Assembly (NCBI GenBank): GCA_019055375.1
Contig: JAHQIW010004438.1
Coordinates: 124,001-188,000 of the forward strand
Direction: 5' to 3'
DNA from: Parelaphostrongylus tenuis
Taxonomy: Eukaryota; Nematoda; Chromadorea; Rhabditida; Metastrongylidae
DNA length: 64,000 bases
Shown here: positions 34,601 to 46,461 of the stretch, piece after piece
Layout: each line of letters begins with the position of its first letter
How positions within the stretch are numbered: the first letter of the stretch is position 1
Notes under the pieces: generated by a model
Told to the model about the DNA's origin: nothing
Database searches by the model: none
Seen by the model: the letters and a program-made list of their open reading frames with translations, nothing else
Program-made: the position numbers and the translations under genes

Positions 34601-36415
34601 ACGTCGAGCTGTAAAATCAAACACAGCTGATGAAGCAGCAGAATACGAATCGAATCGATTGACACCATCATCACATCAATGCAAAGTGTCATAAGCAGCA
34701 AACATGTTATCACTATAAACCGCTAATGTTTGAAACCACGTATATCTGAATTTTTGATTTTGTGAAAGCCGATCAATATTCCGGAGGTTTTCTACATTGA
34801 AATGTACCGCTGTCGTTGAAACTATTCGATCTCGAGGATAGAACGATTAAAGAAGAACCGATGTCAGAAGCATGGTCGCTATAGTTCCTTTCTATGAAAA
34901 TCTTGTCTTGCATTGTGAGGAAGGAAAAGTTTGAAACTAATTGCTATTCTTTTGCTTTTTCACTTTGCCTTTGTCTAAAAACGTTGTTTGCTATTTTATC
35001 GGACAGAACGTATTCAAAACAATATTGAATGGATGAATGAATGAACAATTAGAGCGTCGATGAATCCCTGATATTTTGATGGTGATGTCGAAAACAAATA
35101 AAACAGTGCATAGTGGTGATATCAAATGAATTTGGAACTCACAGAAAAATCAATATCAACATCAAGATACCTGAAATTTTTTATTGTTAGTTATTTTTGT
35201 GGACAGAAAAATAAAATTCTGAAGGTTATTAACGTCGATATATATCATGAATTCAATGAACACTATTTTTGGTTTGCTTATCATTTCCCACTACAACCTA
35301 TTCACTTAGAGCATTAATTTTCAGGATGAAAAGGCGAATTTGAACATTGTGTTTTTTCCTCTTCTAAGTTCATCAAAAACGTGTACCAGAGAAATGCATT
35401 GATGAGTGGCGACGCTCAGTGCTTTGTTGCTCTCTTTGGTTCGGCGCCGTCCACGTGCCGAACAACTAAGACTCCGTATCACTCCGGTATCAGTCAACAA
35501 TCAGTTACGATTCTTTTCTCGAATCAATTGACACTTACTACTTTCCTTTCCCATCCTATGAGACGAAAAAGCATTTATATTGATCGGCTGGATTAATTTG
35601 TTTTAGCAATCGCCACAGAGATACTACGTAAATTGGCGATATTACATAGTAATTAAATTTTGAGAAATTTTATACCCGCGACAGCTTCTAGACCAGTAAT
35701 GAATCTTATTTTTCAGCCCTTACTCAGGAAAACACGGCTGTCAGTCAGTAAATTTTTTATATGAGGGAGCAGTAAAAGCGATTTGAAGTATGGTATGATA
35801 ACGCAATCGATTGCTAATTATTGCAAAATGTTAAGCTGACTCAATTCAGAAATTCTATGGTATAGCAGGAACAGAATAAAAATAAGTAGCCGAAATAACA
35901 GCTGAAAAATGATATGAGAAAATTTTCGGAGACGATTGCTCGATATCAACTTATCGTCCTTTCCTCTTCGTCCCTAAAATCGTTTTTTCGTCCTTCTGTG
36001 ACACACCTCATGCCTTTTCAAAATCATTGAGATGTCTTACAATGTCGGTTTCTTTCTTCCGCTGATGCCGCTAAGATCTCAATTTAAATCACATCTACTT
36101 TATTCTGTTTTTGAAGACTCAAAACACAAGATGTCAAAAATTTACGAGGAGTTGTAAAGGTTCCAGAGCTTCACTTACTTCATTATAAGTTTGCCATTCT
36201 AACGAGGCTTTACTCTCTGTTGAGTCATGAGTCATAATTGTCTCGGGTAGTAACCACGGACATTCGTCGGCCCTGTGGAGAGGGGGAATATTTGCCACTT
36301 TCCCACTAACTTGCTAAAAAGGCGATGGTGCTCCTGGCAACGGTTTTAAGCGAGCATACTGTTGACAACATCTGTGTCCTAATATTTTCCTGCCTTATTC
36401 TTTCCCACTTCCCAG
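31619..36415. other. Region upstream of itr-1, no supported gene
   Basis: AT-rich, with only scattered open frames. One weak minus-strand coding candidate at 32,955-33,158 is listed separately. If itr-1 has a cis-spliced upstream first exon or its promoter close by, it would lie in this stretch; no convincing signal was seen. Confidence 0.5.
32955..33158 (-). CDS. Weak coding candidate, possibly part of a gene or gene relic
   Basis: The minus-strand frame reads YPPDLRKSTVILLGPEAVSL then YEFCHMTMGVNNKNAFKEIA and CVLFGDHPNEGR, with protein-like composition and codon use. It can be entered through a CATGTAG acceptor just upstream. The spacing of hydrophobic and basic residues loosely recalls BEN-type DNA-binding domains, but I cannot confirm that. 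It runs into a stop after CICSWR with no clear donor. Confidence 0.22.
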   Translation of the reverse strand: MYPPDLRKSTVILLGPEAVSLYEFCHMTMGVNNKNAFKEIACVLFGDHPNEGRNLWLASTTCICSWR

Positions 36416-39030
36416 CAAATCGAATTTGAGCGTGAACATCGATTCATTTGAACAACTGAGAACCTGTATTGGGTGATTACGCTTGAAACGATGTGGTTCA
36501 ATGCTGGCTTTGACCATCTTCCCTGTCTACGCACCAACATCAAGCTATGACAAGACGATGTCGAAGCGTCCTACATGGACCTTCGAAAAATTCTTCAGAG
36601 AAGATTATATATTTTCCAAGGCTATTGTCGGAGACTTTTATGCAAAAACTGGACCTAGAAAAACGTCTAAAAAACGTCGCATAAGGACTCACGGACTAGA
36701 AGGGAATGAACAGGGTGAGAGGCTATCTGAGTTTATCATGACGACCCAAACCATCCATGGTATCTCACAATTCCAAAAACCTCACTCTCAGCGATGGACG
36801 TGGGAGTCTTCCTATGGAGAGTAGCAAAACGAAGTAGACCACATCTTAGTAAATCGAAGGTTTTGGCTGACCGATGTCGCTGGTGTTCCTAAGTTATACA
36901 CGGGATCAGACCATCGCCTCCTTCGCGCAACGTTCCGTTTTTCGAGGAGAGAAGAGAAAGCCGTTAAACTCAAACAACAAAGTCCCAGAACTACCATAAA
37001 CTGAGATGTATCAAAATCATTAGTCGGCTCCTGGGAAGATACCGCTGTCGACAACATCGACGAAAAATACGATCGGCTCGTTGAATGTCTTCACGTTAGC
37101 GCTGTGAAAGCCGAGAGTCTCAAAGTTACGAAGAGACGCTTGTCTCCCCAGACACTCGAGCTGATACGTCAACGCGGAATCGCACGAGCTGCAGGCAAAC
37201 GCCTTACGTCCGATATAGCGAAGCGTTGCAGAGAAGTCGATGGGAGAGGACGTTAAAGAGAAACGAGCAGCAGTTATGACAGGGACTGCAGAAGCTGGAA
37301 AGAGCATTCACAAAGCCCAGCGAGGCTTTGCCAATTATAAGACCAAGATGACTGCACTCGGATGCCCTGAAAGTGCACTTACATCTTCCAGAAGGGCTAT
37401 GGAGAAAATCGTCTACCAGTACTACTCGGATCTCTTCGTTGACCATGTCCTCTTACCGTCATATAAATCGTAAGAGGATGAATATGTCGTCTCAAGGTCC
37501 TCCCTTCCGAAATCCGACATGCTATTTCTTCGGTGAAGAGTAGAACAACACCCGGTCCAAACAGGATTAGACCAGAGCACCTGAACAACCTACCGCCAGT
37601 TCTCACAGCACCATCGTTCCGCTCTTCACTTGCTACTTGTCAGAATGCAAGGTTCCCACTCAATGGAAAGCAAGCAAGACCGTATTGCTGTTTAAGAACG
37701 GAGACCTTCACGACATAGGCAACTATCGCTCAATCTGCATGCCCTCCGTTGTCTATAAACTCTTCACTCGAATCTGAAGAGGATTGACAGAACACTGGAC
37801 GAAGGACAGCTATGCAAACAAGCAGGGTTCCGGAAAGGATTTAGTACCATAAATCACATCCACACGGTCACAAGACTCATTGAAGTTTCACGCGAGTACA
37901 AACAACCACTTTCTCTCTCTTTCATCGATCTGAATAAAACCTTTTATTCAGTGGAAACAGAAGCGGTTATACAGGCTCTGGATAACCAGGGCGTCCCTAC
38001 TCGGTACATAATGATCCTTCGCGAGCTTTATAAAGATTTCACGACCAAAATTTCTCCATTCAACAGCAATACCACCATTGACGTAAGAAGAGGGGTACGA
38101 CAAGACGATACAGTTTCGCCAAAACTATTCATTGCCACTCTCCAAAACGTCATGCGAACATTAGAATGGGACGATGTAGGAGTGGAAATTGACGGTTGGC
38201 GATCTAACCATCTTCTCTTTGCTGATGATATCGTCCCCATAACACCAAGCATCAGCTAAACAGAACAAATTTTGACCGATTTCGACAACACTTGTGGAAA
38301 GATTGGTTTTCAACTATATACAACGAAAACGATGTTCATGAGGAACGGATAGATTTTATATGCCCCATTCACGCTCAATGGAACGATAATCTCCGAATGC
38401 CAGTCACGTCTATCTAGGTCGTGAAATCAACATGATGAACGACCTAGCTCCGGAGTTGAGCAGAAGGAAACGAGCGGCTTGAGGTACGTTTAAGAGTATC
38501 GAAGATGCAGTGAAGAGGACAAAGAACATCTGACTCCGTGCCCACCTTCTCGGCTAGAAAATTATCCCTGCCTTACCGTATGCAACAGAAACCTAGTTGC
38601 TACGTAAGCAGGATGAAAGATTACTTGGTGTTATCGATTGCGCAGTCGAAAGGTCGATGCTAGGAGTATCCCGTATCTCGCAAGCGAGAGAAAGGTTCTG
38701 AAGTTCCGACCTATGTCAACGATCGAAGATCAGAGAGACACGTGATGCGCTTCAACGACAACCAATGGACAAGAGCCGTTACCGACTGGGCTCCTCGGGA
38801 CATCAAGCGCTCTACACGAAGACCACAGACCCCTTGGTCCGATTTCTTCGCAGATGATATGGAAGAAAATATGACGCTCAGCGAATCCCTAGAGCGAGGA
38901 GGACCCATTGGACTACTCTTGCACCGCGATAGGGAAAAATGGAAGTGTTGCTGGTACCCGCTCGAGTCACTCGGCGATCAACGGGACGACAGTGATACAG
39001 GTGATTCTTTCCTGAAAAGACTAATTTTGT
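36416..39030 (+). mobile_element. RTE-type non-LTR retrotransposon, 5'-truncated and inactivated
   Basis: Plus-strand translation in shifting frames gives an AP-endonuclease part (VYAPTSSYDKTMSKRP, VGDFYAKTGPRK, NEVDHILVN, GSDHRLLRA). A reverse transcriptase follows: NYRSICMPSVVYKLFTR, QAGFRKGFSTINHIHTV, SFIDLNKTFYSV, IDVRRGVRQDDTVSPKLF and the catalytic box LFADDIV. The C-terminal region (VMRFNDNQWTRAVTDWAPRD) ends near 39,000. The N-terminal part of the endonuclease is missing and there are many stops and frameshifts, so it is dead. The family is abundant in hookworms from general knowledge. Confidence 0.93.
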
Positions 39031-39760
39031 CTCTGCTTGAGAGACTATGCTGGGAGATGTAACCCGATAGGCAACACATCGCTGTTTGCCATTCAACAAC
39101 ACGCACTGAAGCGATAAGTTGTGAAAGTATTAGGGGCTCTAATTTTGATTATTGTTAGTCCACGACTTTACTATATTATACACAACCTGTTTTCACATAT
39201 ATTGTGCGTATCGCAGCATTCCATGAAGTGTGTCTTCACATTCATCACCCACGAAAGTATACCGAAGTTTGCGTGTGAGTTCGGGTGCTGCTAAAGGATT
39301 TTCCTTTCTTCATCGATGTCGTTCAATACTGGTCAAGTCCATTTTCTCCTTAGCACTGAGATAACACTATTGGAGCGTTTCCACAAAAACTATAGAGAGC
39401 GAATTGATTATAGGCAAACCTGACGTCGACTACTCAACAGTGAAGTGGTGGAGGTCTTGATGAGCCTGAATACTGATTAAGCCAACACCATGCTCGTAAT
39501 GATCGGCGTCAATAAACACCACACCACGTTCCTTTGTCGTCACAATACATTCTCTCAGGACTCAATAGCCTCTCTAAATTTATTGGTTGGCGATTAGTGG
39601 TAGGATTTTATTCAATGTACGAAAATCTCTCTTAGCTACTTTCTTCTCAAATTTCAATATAGAAACCCCGTTCGTGTGATTCTTGACCTAAAGAATAGAT
39701 CAATAAAGTCTGATAAATAATACTTCTCAAGCGGAATCAGTAAGTTCCATTTGTTGAATT
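39031..39760. other. Intergenic, nothing recognised
   Basis: AT-rich sequence between the LINE and the mariner fragment. It may include the 3' untranslated end of the LINE in its first bases. Confidence 0.5.
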
Positions 39761-39766
39761 AATAGG

Positions 39767-40330
39767 TTGCGTAAAAAGTCCGTACCAATTTGCTTTTTAG
39801 TACGATTATTGCAACGAAATTGCGTGGATCTGGTATCGTTCAAACACGCATTTTCTTGCAAACATTTTGGGGTAAAACTTGCCTATGCTTGCTTTTAGAT
39901 GGAGCTGTCTATGGAACAAATCTGCTTGATACTCATGGACGAATGGCGCGTAAGGGAAAATGTTATTGAAGCGGAGAACAGATTAATGGAGCTTTCTATG
40001 AACGGCCCGCGCGCGACTGATCCTCCAGCTGTTTTCCCCAGTTTTGAACTTCGAAACCAATTTCTAGCCGTCCTTTCTGCAACCGTATCATCTCCCCTAC
40101 TCCACCTTAAGGCAAATATTGGCAAGTTGTATGTATACCAGAATGTTCGCAGGAAAATGCGCAATTGAACGACACCAAAATTTGTTGTAAAAATCGTATT
40201 GAAGAACCAAAGCGGCAACACCTTCTTACACAACCTATTATTTCGAAAAACAAGCCAGCAGTCAACGCTTTGAAACAAGAAAATTTTTCGGACAACGAGA
40301 CAGGGAAGAGCAACGATCACATTCATTTCC
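39767..40330 (-). mobile_element. Mariner-family fragment (N-terminal part)
   Basis: Minus-strand peptide GDDTVAERTARNWF near 40,050-40,100 matches the GxGTVSERTAxxWF block before the second helix-turn-helix of mariner transposases. Downstream sequence is decayed. At 39,767 the plus strand has GGTTGCGTAAAAAGTCCGTA, typical of a mariner terminal repeat, but no matching other end was seen. The catalytic half is absent, so this is an internally deleted remnant. Confidence 0.65.
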
Positions 40331-41855
40331 TTCGATGTTCCATGGTCAGGAATGGTCTGTCACCTTGACTTCACCTGAAGAGATCTTGTTTTGTTGTGAA
40401 TCTCATTGCACGAAGTAAATCACTTGGAACTACAGACATTTGTCAGGAATAAGCAAGTATTCTCCATTTCTTTCGTTTTTTTCAACGAAGCTGCTCTGTA
40501 TTTCGGGCAGCGAAGCAATTGAACAGTGTCAACATCTTGATTCAGGACAAAACGATGCCACCCCACCAAAGCCGTTGATGAGGCTGGTGAGTGATACACT
40601 TACGCTAATATGTCTTTCAAATCCTGCTTTCATTTCTCTCCTTTCGACCGCTTTTTTATATACCCGCTCAAAATGATATGAGCTGATAAGGATGTAATAT
40701 GTTTTGAGCCATTAGATCTAATTCCATACAGGCGCCTGTTTCGCCCTATTGGGACTCATCAGTAGCACCCTCCCTCAATTCAGCTGATCCCTTGAAGATA
40801 AATAATCCTCCATAATGGAATGACGACAAGTAAAAAAAGACGCCGCCTTTTACAAAAAGAAAGAAGGAAAAGATAGCACTAGACTCAGCGGCTCAAAACA
40901 TGTTACATCCTTCTCTCATTATCTGTTTGTTTTACATCTGACTCCACATACTGTGTTTCTTGCACACCTTCGATCGCATTCGTCTCCGCGTGCTGATCCA
41001 TGTGATTCATCGTATTTCTGTACGCAATCAGTATCTGATTGAGGATTCGTGGCCTTCATGAATGTCAGTGGAAGCCATTTCAGTCTATCCTTACAGGAAT
41101 GGCAGGATAGCTTTGCTAGAATGTTTCAGATCTTCATGGCAATGAATGGCCAATCTTCGTGGATTAGAAGCACCATTCATAGACATGTTCGGAAGCATTT
41201 TACCGACCGTAAAAGTACTAGAGGGGTAGTGAACCAAGACGATGTTGAACCAGCGATAACTGGTGTGTTCGATGCCTTACGCAGCCTCTACGCCAATCAC
41301 ACATTATCTTCCAATATCACAATAATTTTAAATTGCAGTGATAAAAATGAGACTATGCTCAAAAATATGGATCCTCAGAGCTGACAGCGAATCCTCTTTC
41401 ATAGATAAATAAGGTGCCAAGCTCTCAATTGCGTAAGTTTTCGATGAACCGTTAAAACTAGCCAGATGAAACACATATTAGAAAAATGGTAAAAAAAGCT
41501 ATCTTTTTTTCTGAAAGCAGCTGCTATTTGTGCAGTAAAAAAATTGACAGCTACCATAACAATGAAAAAAAAACTAGATAAAAAATAACTAAGCCACGAA
41601 ATGAAACAGCACAAGAGGATTCAATTCAACAACGACCATTGGCATTGTGTTCACTAAACACTGAATGAGTCACTGCCAATTCATTATTGCATTTTATTCA
41701 TCTCCATGAGTAAAAAAATGGAATCATGATGATCACATTCTTGTGAACGGTATTAATTGCAGAAGTAATGCTATGTTCTCCCATAGTTTCTTTCACACGC
41801 TTATTTTTTCAGTCTTTTCCATATTAGAACAGATTATAGCCAAAAGGCTCGTGGT
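40331..41855. other. Intergenic with one MITE
   Basis: Contains the MITE at 40,688-40,922. A 111-codon plus-strand frame at 41,049-41,384 has no recognisable similarity and was not called as a gene. Confidence 0.5.
40688..40922. mobile_element. Small MITE with about 20-bp terminal inverted repeats
   Basis: Left GGATGTAATATGTTTTGAGC and right GGCTCAAAACATGTTACATC are inverted copies 235 bp apart. A solo related end (GATAATATGTTTTGAGCC) occurs near 23,443. No coding capacity. Confidence 0.75.
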
Positions 41856-43370
41856 ATGCTGCAGAATGTTCTAGTACCTTTAGCCATCGCACCGTAGATT
41901 ATCGTTCGCCATATAAATGAAATGGATTACCCCATAGTGATGTCTCGACAGACACCTCACGCACTGACACTTCATGGATGCTCGGAAGATTATGCGGGTG
42001 TTTATGTGTTGAACGGCGACAAATGAACAATCTACTTCATTTCCTGGGCAAGATTTTTCATGGGAGTTTTAGTAATCATTCGAAAGTTTAAATCCTTGGC
42101 TACAGATCCACGCGGCCGATTTTCCAAAACACCCTTCTATGGCGCTGTAAAATCCAGAATAAAATCAAACACCCTACGCGCGCCTCCAATTTTGTCATGC
42201 TTATAGTTCGCTGAAAGCACAAAAAGCACATAAATGTGTAATAAAGTTCCGTAGCATCCGAGTCAATCGTTTTTAAATGGTGATTCTCTTAGACTGGAAA
42301 AAAATTCTTAGGTCGAAACAAGTTGCACCTCATATATATAGCCCATATCGATAGGCGGCCTGCCCCTTCCCTCCCGTCGTGAGTTGGCCCGTACTCAAGG
42401 TCGTATGTGAGAAGCTCGATGTTACTCTCTGTGCCGTGCTACACTGCAGTCAAACGGTCTTTCTCAGAAAATAAGTGTAGCATTGGAATCACTGACACTT
42501 ACTCTATCGAATCACTACTATTGCTCTGAAGAAAGAGCTCTGTCCGATGAGATGTAAAGCACAAATGTTTTCCTTCCCTCACAGCACTATCAAGAGAGCT
42601 TTTCTAAAAATCAGACTTATTTTTGAGTTCATCGAGATATGTGCTATCGAAAGAGTATTAGCACTCTAAGGAAGGAGCTTTGTCCAGCGTAATGTAAAAG
42701 AGATAAGAAAAAGAGAACGCGTTATCATGTCAAACATAATTTTATCGTGAAATTTACAGCGTTATAAAAGCGTGTTCGAAAAACTGGCTACGTGAGACTA
42801 TAGCCAGAAATTTGAGCTTTTGAATGCTTGCTAATATTCTTATGAATAAATTTTATTTAGCGAATGAGATCGAATATCCATTTGTTGCCGCCTAACATTT
42901 AAATACCGAAAATGCTAGCGATTTTCTGAAATTGGAAGAAATTTGGTTTGGGAAATGGCTGACAACAAGCAGGCAAAATGCCGAAGTCTACGGTGAACAA
43001 CTCCGAAGTTGGGGCATCAGTGTGAGAGAAGAGTCCAAAACGACTCATTGTTGCTTTTCTCCAGGACAACGCTCGACCCGCGTACATTGCAATGTCGATA
43101 AGCCATCTTGTGGAGAAACTGGACTGATTCACCGCACCACATTCACCGTATAACCCTGATACTGCTCCGTCCAATTATCATCTATTCCGCGTCTTGGAGC
43201 AACATCTGCGAAAGAACGCAATTTCTAGACTACAACCATCTCAAAAGCAACTTCAACGAATTCTTTGGTCTCCGGCCTCATTATTTTCAGGGGGAAGGCG
43301 TTCAGTCTTTGCTCAGCAAGTGGTTAGACGTTATTGATCATGACAGTAATTTCAATGCCGATTAATTGAT
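41856..43370 (+). mobile_element. Mariner fossil split by a MITE insertion
   Basis: The left part (41,856-42,000) holds the same GTGGTATG... and ATAAATGAAATGGATTACC segment as the mariner at 2.16 kb (helix-turn-helix region). The right part (42,900-43,370) resumes with EQLRSWG and then the degraded C-terminal region, including HLRKNAIS-like sequence before a terminal VIDHDS. The two are separated by a 0.9-kb MITE. Stops in every frame show it is inactive. Confidence 0.8.
42012..42895. mobile_element. Mariner-like MITE nested inside a mariner fossil
   Basis: Left end GAACGGCGACAAATGAACAA and right end TTTGTTGCCGCCTAA are inverted. The terminal repeat continues inward through TTTTAGTAATCATTCGAAAG on the left. 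The interior shares TCAGAAAATAAGTGTAGCAT and GAAGAAAGAGCTCTGTC with the copy at 30.05 kb. Confidence 0.75.
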
Positions 43371-45377
43371 TTTTTAAATTGGATATTAATTTAATTTACT
43401 TAAGTGTTTCGGTGAGAAGTAACTCATGGGACAATCTAATATATTAGTATCACACATTTTTTTTTGATGCACTATCAACATTCTCTTCTTCTCAAGTACA
43501 AGACAAAGAATTCTGATGCATTAATGACATTTATGAGCCGTATATGACTTAATGCATTCCTATCGGCAGTAGTTTTCATGAAAGTGTGGGTAAATCATAA
43601 TAGTACTACTTACATAATGCTACTGTAGTGTTTCGTTCTCTTGATACTTGTTGATCGATGAAATTTTCTAGACTTTGAAGGCACAATGGAGTAAATCGCG
43701 GTCCCCAATATGCTGAGCGATTTCCGATGATTCTGATATAATTCTACCGGAATTCTCTACAGTTGTAAGACAGAACAATAATCATCTCAAACTTTCGCGG
43801 TAGTAAGGGAAAGAAATCCAACATATGTCATATTCTCACTGCTCAATGAATGTGATAAGGATTTTTGGCTATTGTGAAAGATTGTGGTCTCATCAATTTC
43901 TTGCTTAAATTTAAACTGTTTTTTTTAATGCGAAATTACGAGAGCAAGCTTAGTCTTAGGCTTAAGCTTAGGCTTAAACTTAAACCCAAATAATTGACGG
44001 GACAAAAACTCTCTTTCAGCTGAATTTTTGCAGTGAATTATACGACGCTGATGAATCGTAAAACAACGGAAAACAATGTTTTATAAAAAACCATGATTCA
44101 AGAAAATTCTGTTCGAGAACCCTACTGCGTCAGTTTCAAAATCTTCGGAGACAAAGAATCGTAAATGATGCACGTTGACGAAAACAGCGAGAAACTGAAT
44201 ATTGTAAAAGCTGAGATCAGTTGTTTATTTACTTGTTCTATTACTTACCTCTGACGAGGAAGAGTATTATTCTTAACACTAAGATGTCAAAGCGAAAATT
44301 TGCCAAATTTTACAATAAATTATAAAGGCGAAATTAACGAAGTAAACACAAAGAAATGAAAACTTGAACGAGAGTGCATTATGAGAAAAATTCTAAATAA
44401 TCAGAGGGGAAAAAAGTTCATTCGTCTGCAAGATTAGGCTCACCAGCTCCTACTGTCAGTGTATTCGATTGATCAAGCCAAAAATAGCACAAAAAAGTAG
44501 CGTAGGTGTTCTCCGATACTTTCAAAGATTTTTTTTAGTACAGTGATTAAATTTCCAGTATTTTACTGTATTTTTCGCAGTGTTATGATCATTTGATATG
44601 ACACGGGGATTGATGGATGGGTTAAAATGGATGAAACGCGGGTTCAATTTCCGCTTGAGGCCACGTTTTTGCTCACCACTCAATTCTCTTATGAATACAT
44701 CAGTGATTGAATGAAATAACGGAAGCGAAAATATTTATGAACAAGTGGTCATGTAGAATCGAGTCATCAGTCAATTTGTTTCACGTAGATATAAACGAAA
44801 ATGCATCTAAAATTAGCTCGACGGTAATGTTTTTGCAACTCTTCTGGTACTCTACTGCACAGCGAGGTCCGCCCCTTCTGACCTTGTCTGTCCTCTCAAG
44901 CCATTGTCAACACTTATATTTTCTTACGCACTCAGTCAGTTTTTGTAGCAAAACAAGTTTACTGTCAAGCACAAAACAAACAAAAAAGTGAGGAACGGCA
45001 ATAGTGAACTCGTGAGAAGGAGATTAGAGAAGTGGGAGGAAATTAGTTCATCCAACTTCTCTTTCTTACCCTTTTATGATGATAGTGTTTTTTTTTCCAA
45101 ATTCACTCCGAGTGGGTCGAATTCGTAGAAGAAACGCTTCACGGATACGTTTGCACGATTTCGGACATTAGATGAGAATAACAGAAAATGTTTTTTAGAT
45201 TGACGTCGTTAATATCGACATCGAAGCAAACTATACGCAAGTACTGAGCACACAAAAAGGTGTGTACCTGTCCATACAAACAAAACGGTATTGATGTCCA
45301 ACTATATAGTAGTAAATTTGCGTAATAATGAATCGCGCATCTTATCAACCACTTATTAACCATCTTTATCGTTAGCG
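43371..45377. other. Intergenic, nothing recognised
   Basis: AT-rich. A short TTAGGCTTAAGCTTAGGC tandem lies near 43,950-43,985, and a B-box-like GCGGGTTCAATTTCCGC lies at 44,639-44,655. No gene is supported. Confidence 0.5.
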
Positions 45378-46461
45378 TTAGGTGAAGAAGGGGATGAATA
45401 TTCGACCCCATTCGATAGACAAGAACTTTTCATGAAAGTATTAGTAATCATTCGAAAGCAGAAATCTGGCTAGCGCACTACATCGCCGTTTTTCAAAAAA
45501 GTCTTTCTTATAACGTTCAACGGAAGGATAATTGTTGTGGTTCGTACACGCGTTTTTCTCACAAGACAGAGCTCTTTCTCCAGACCTTTAGCAATCACTG
45601 ATAGCGTAAAATTTAGAGATTTTAGTGCTGTTTTTATTTTCTGGAAAGACCGCTTCTCTGCAGTGCATAAGGAAAATAATATTATATTCATATACGTGAG
45701 CATGGGTATTCCGGCTGTTCTACAGAGTTAGGGGGCTAGGGCTGATACGACGATTTCAACACGCCACAAAATCATTTTTGAGCCACACATGTCGTGTGGT
45801 GTGTTACGATGGGCTGACTAATAGAGACCGACACACGTGTTTCGATCTTACGGTCTCGTCGATCGGGCAGCTGCCCTTTTGTCTTTTGGCAATCCTTTGT
45901 GGGTGTTCAGTCCCCACACTAGGAGTTAGCGACGACGAACATTTCGCACTGTAAATTCAGTGAAATTATCACTGAACAGACAGTGTTGTACACTCAGTTG
46001 CTCTTGGCTAGTATATTTGATATATCATATCTTCATCTTATATCGTATATCATATCTTGAAATTTGAGCTGTGGTTTTAAAAAACATTGGAAAGGAAAGA
46101 TTTCAACGCGGCCGTTGGATATGTCCTTCGGCGGATATTATAGAAGCGCGATTTTCATTAATCAATTAGGAATTGTTTCTGCGCTCTGAATGAAACTTTA
46201 GATCAAATGTCTCTCTAACAATAAAAGATTTTCTCTTCACGTTAATACGTTTTCGTTCTTACAGCGAAGTAATAGTTGAATTGCGCGGCCGATTTAAAAC
46301 ATAATATTATTTTGAATTTCACAGCGTTATAAAAGGGTGTTTTGAAAAGCCGACAACGCAGTGCGCTAGCCAGAGATTTAAGCTTCCGAATGATTACTAA
46401 CACTTTTATGAAAAGTCTTTGTCCATCAAATGGGGTTGAATGTTCACCTGTCGCAGTCTAA
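45378..46461. mobile_element. Mariner-like MITE carrying a nested foldback MITE
   Basis: Left end TTAGGTGAAGAAGGGGATGA and right end (inverted) TTAGACTGCGACAGGTGAAC. The terminal repeat includes AGTAATCATTCGAAAGCAGA on the left and TTCCGAATGATTACTAACAC on the right. A foldback MITE sits at 45,761-46,098. Confidence 0.72.
45761..46098. mobile_element. Foldback MITE copy, one arm eroded
   Basis: Left arm ATTTTTGAGCCACACATGTC, GACCGACACACGTGTTTCGA and TCAGTCCCCACACTAGGAGT. On the right only the extra end segment remains (TTGAAATTTGAGCTGTGG). GATTTCAAC flanks both sides (45,752-45,760 and 46,099-46,107), the expected target duplication. Confidence 0.7.

Noticed and set aside
41049..41384. 111-codon plus-strand open frame
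   Set aside because: No family recognised and no supporting splice or neighbour evidence.
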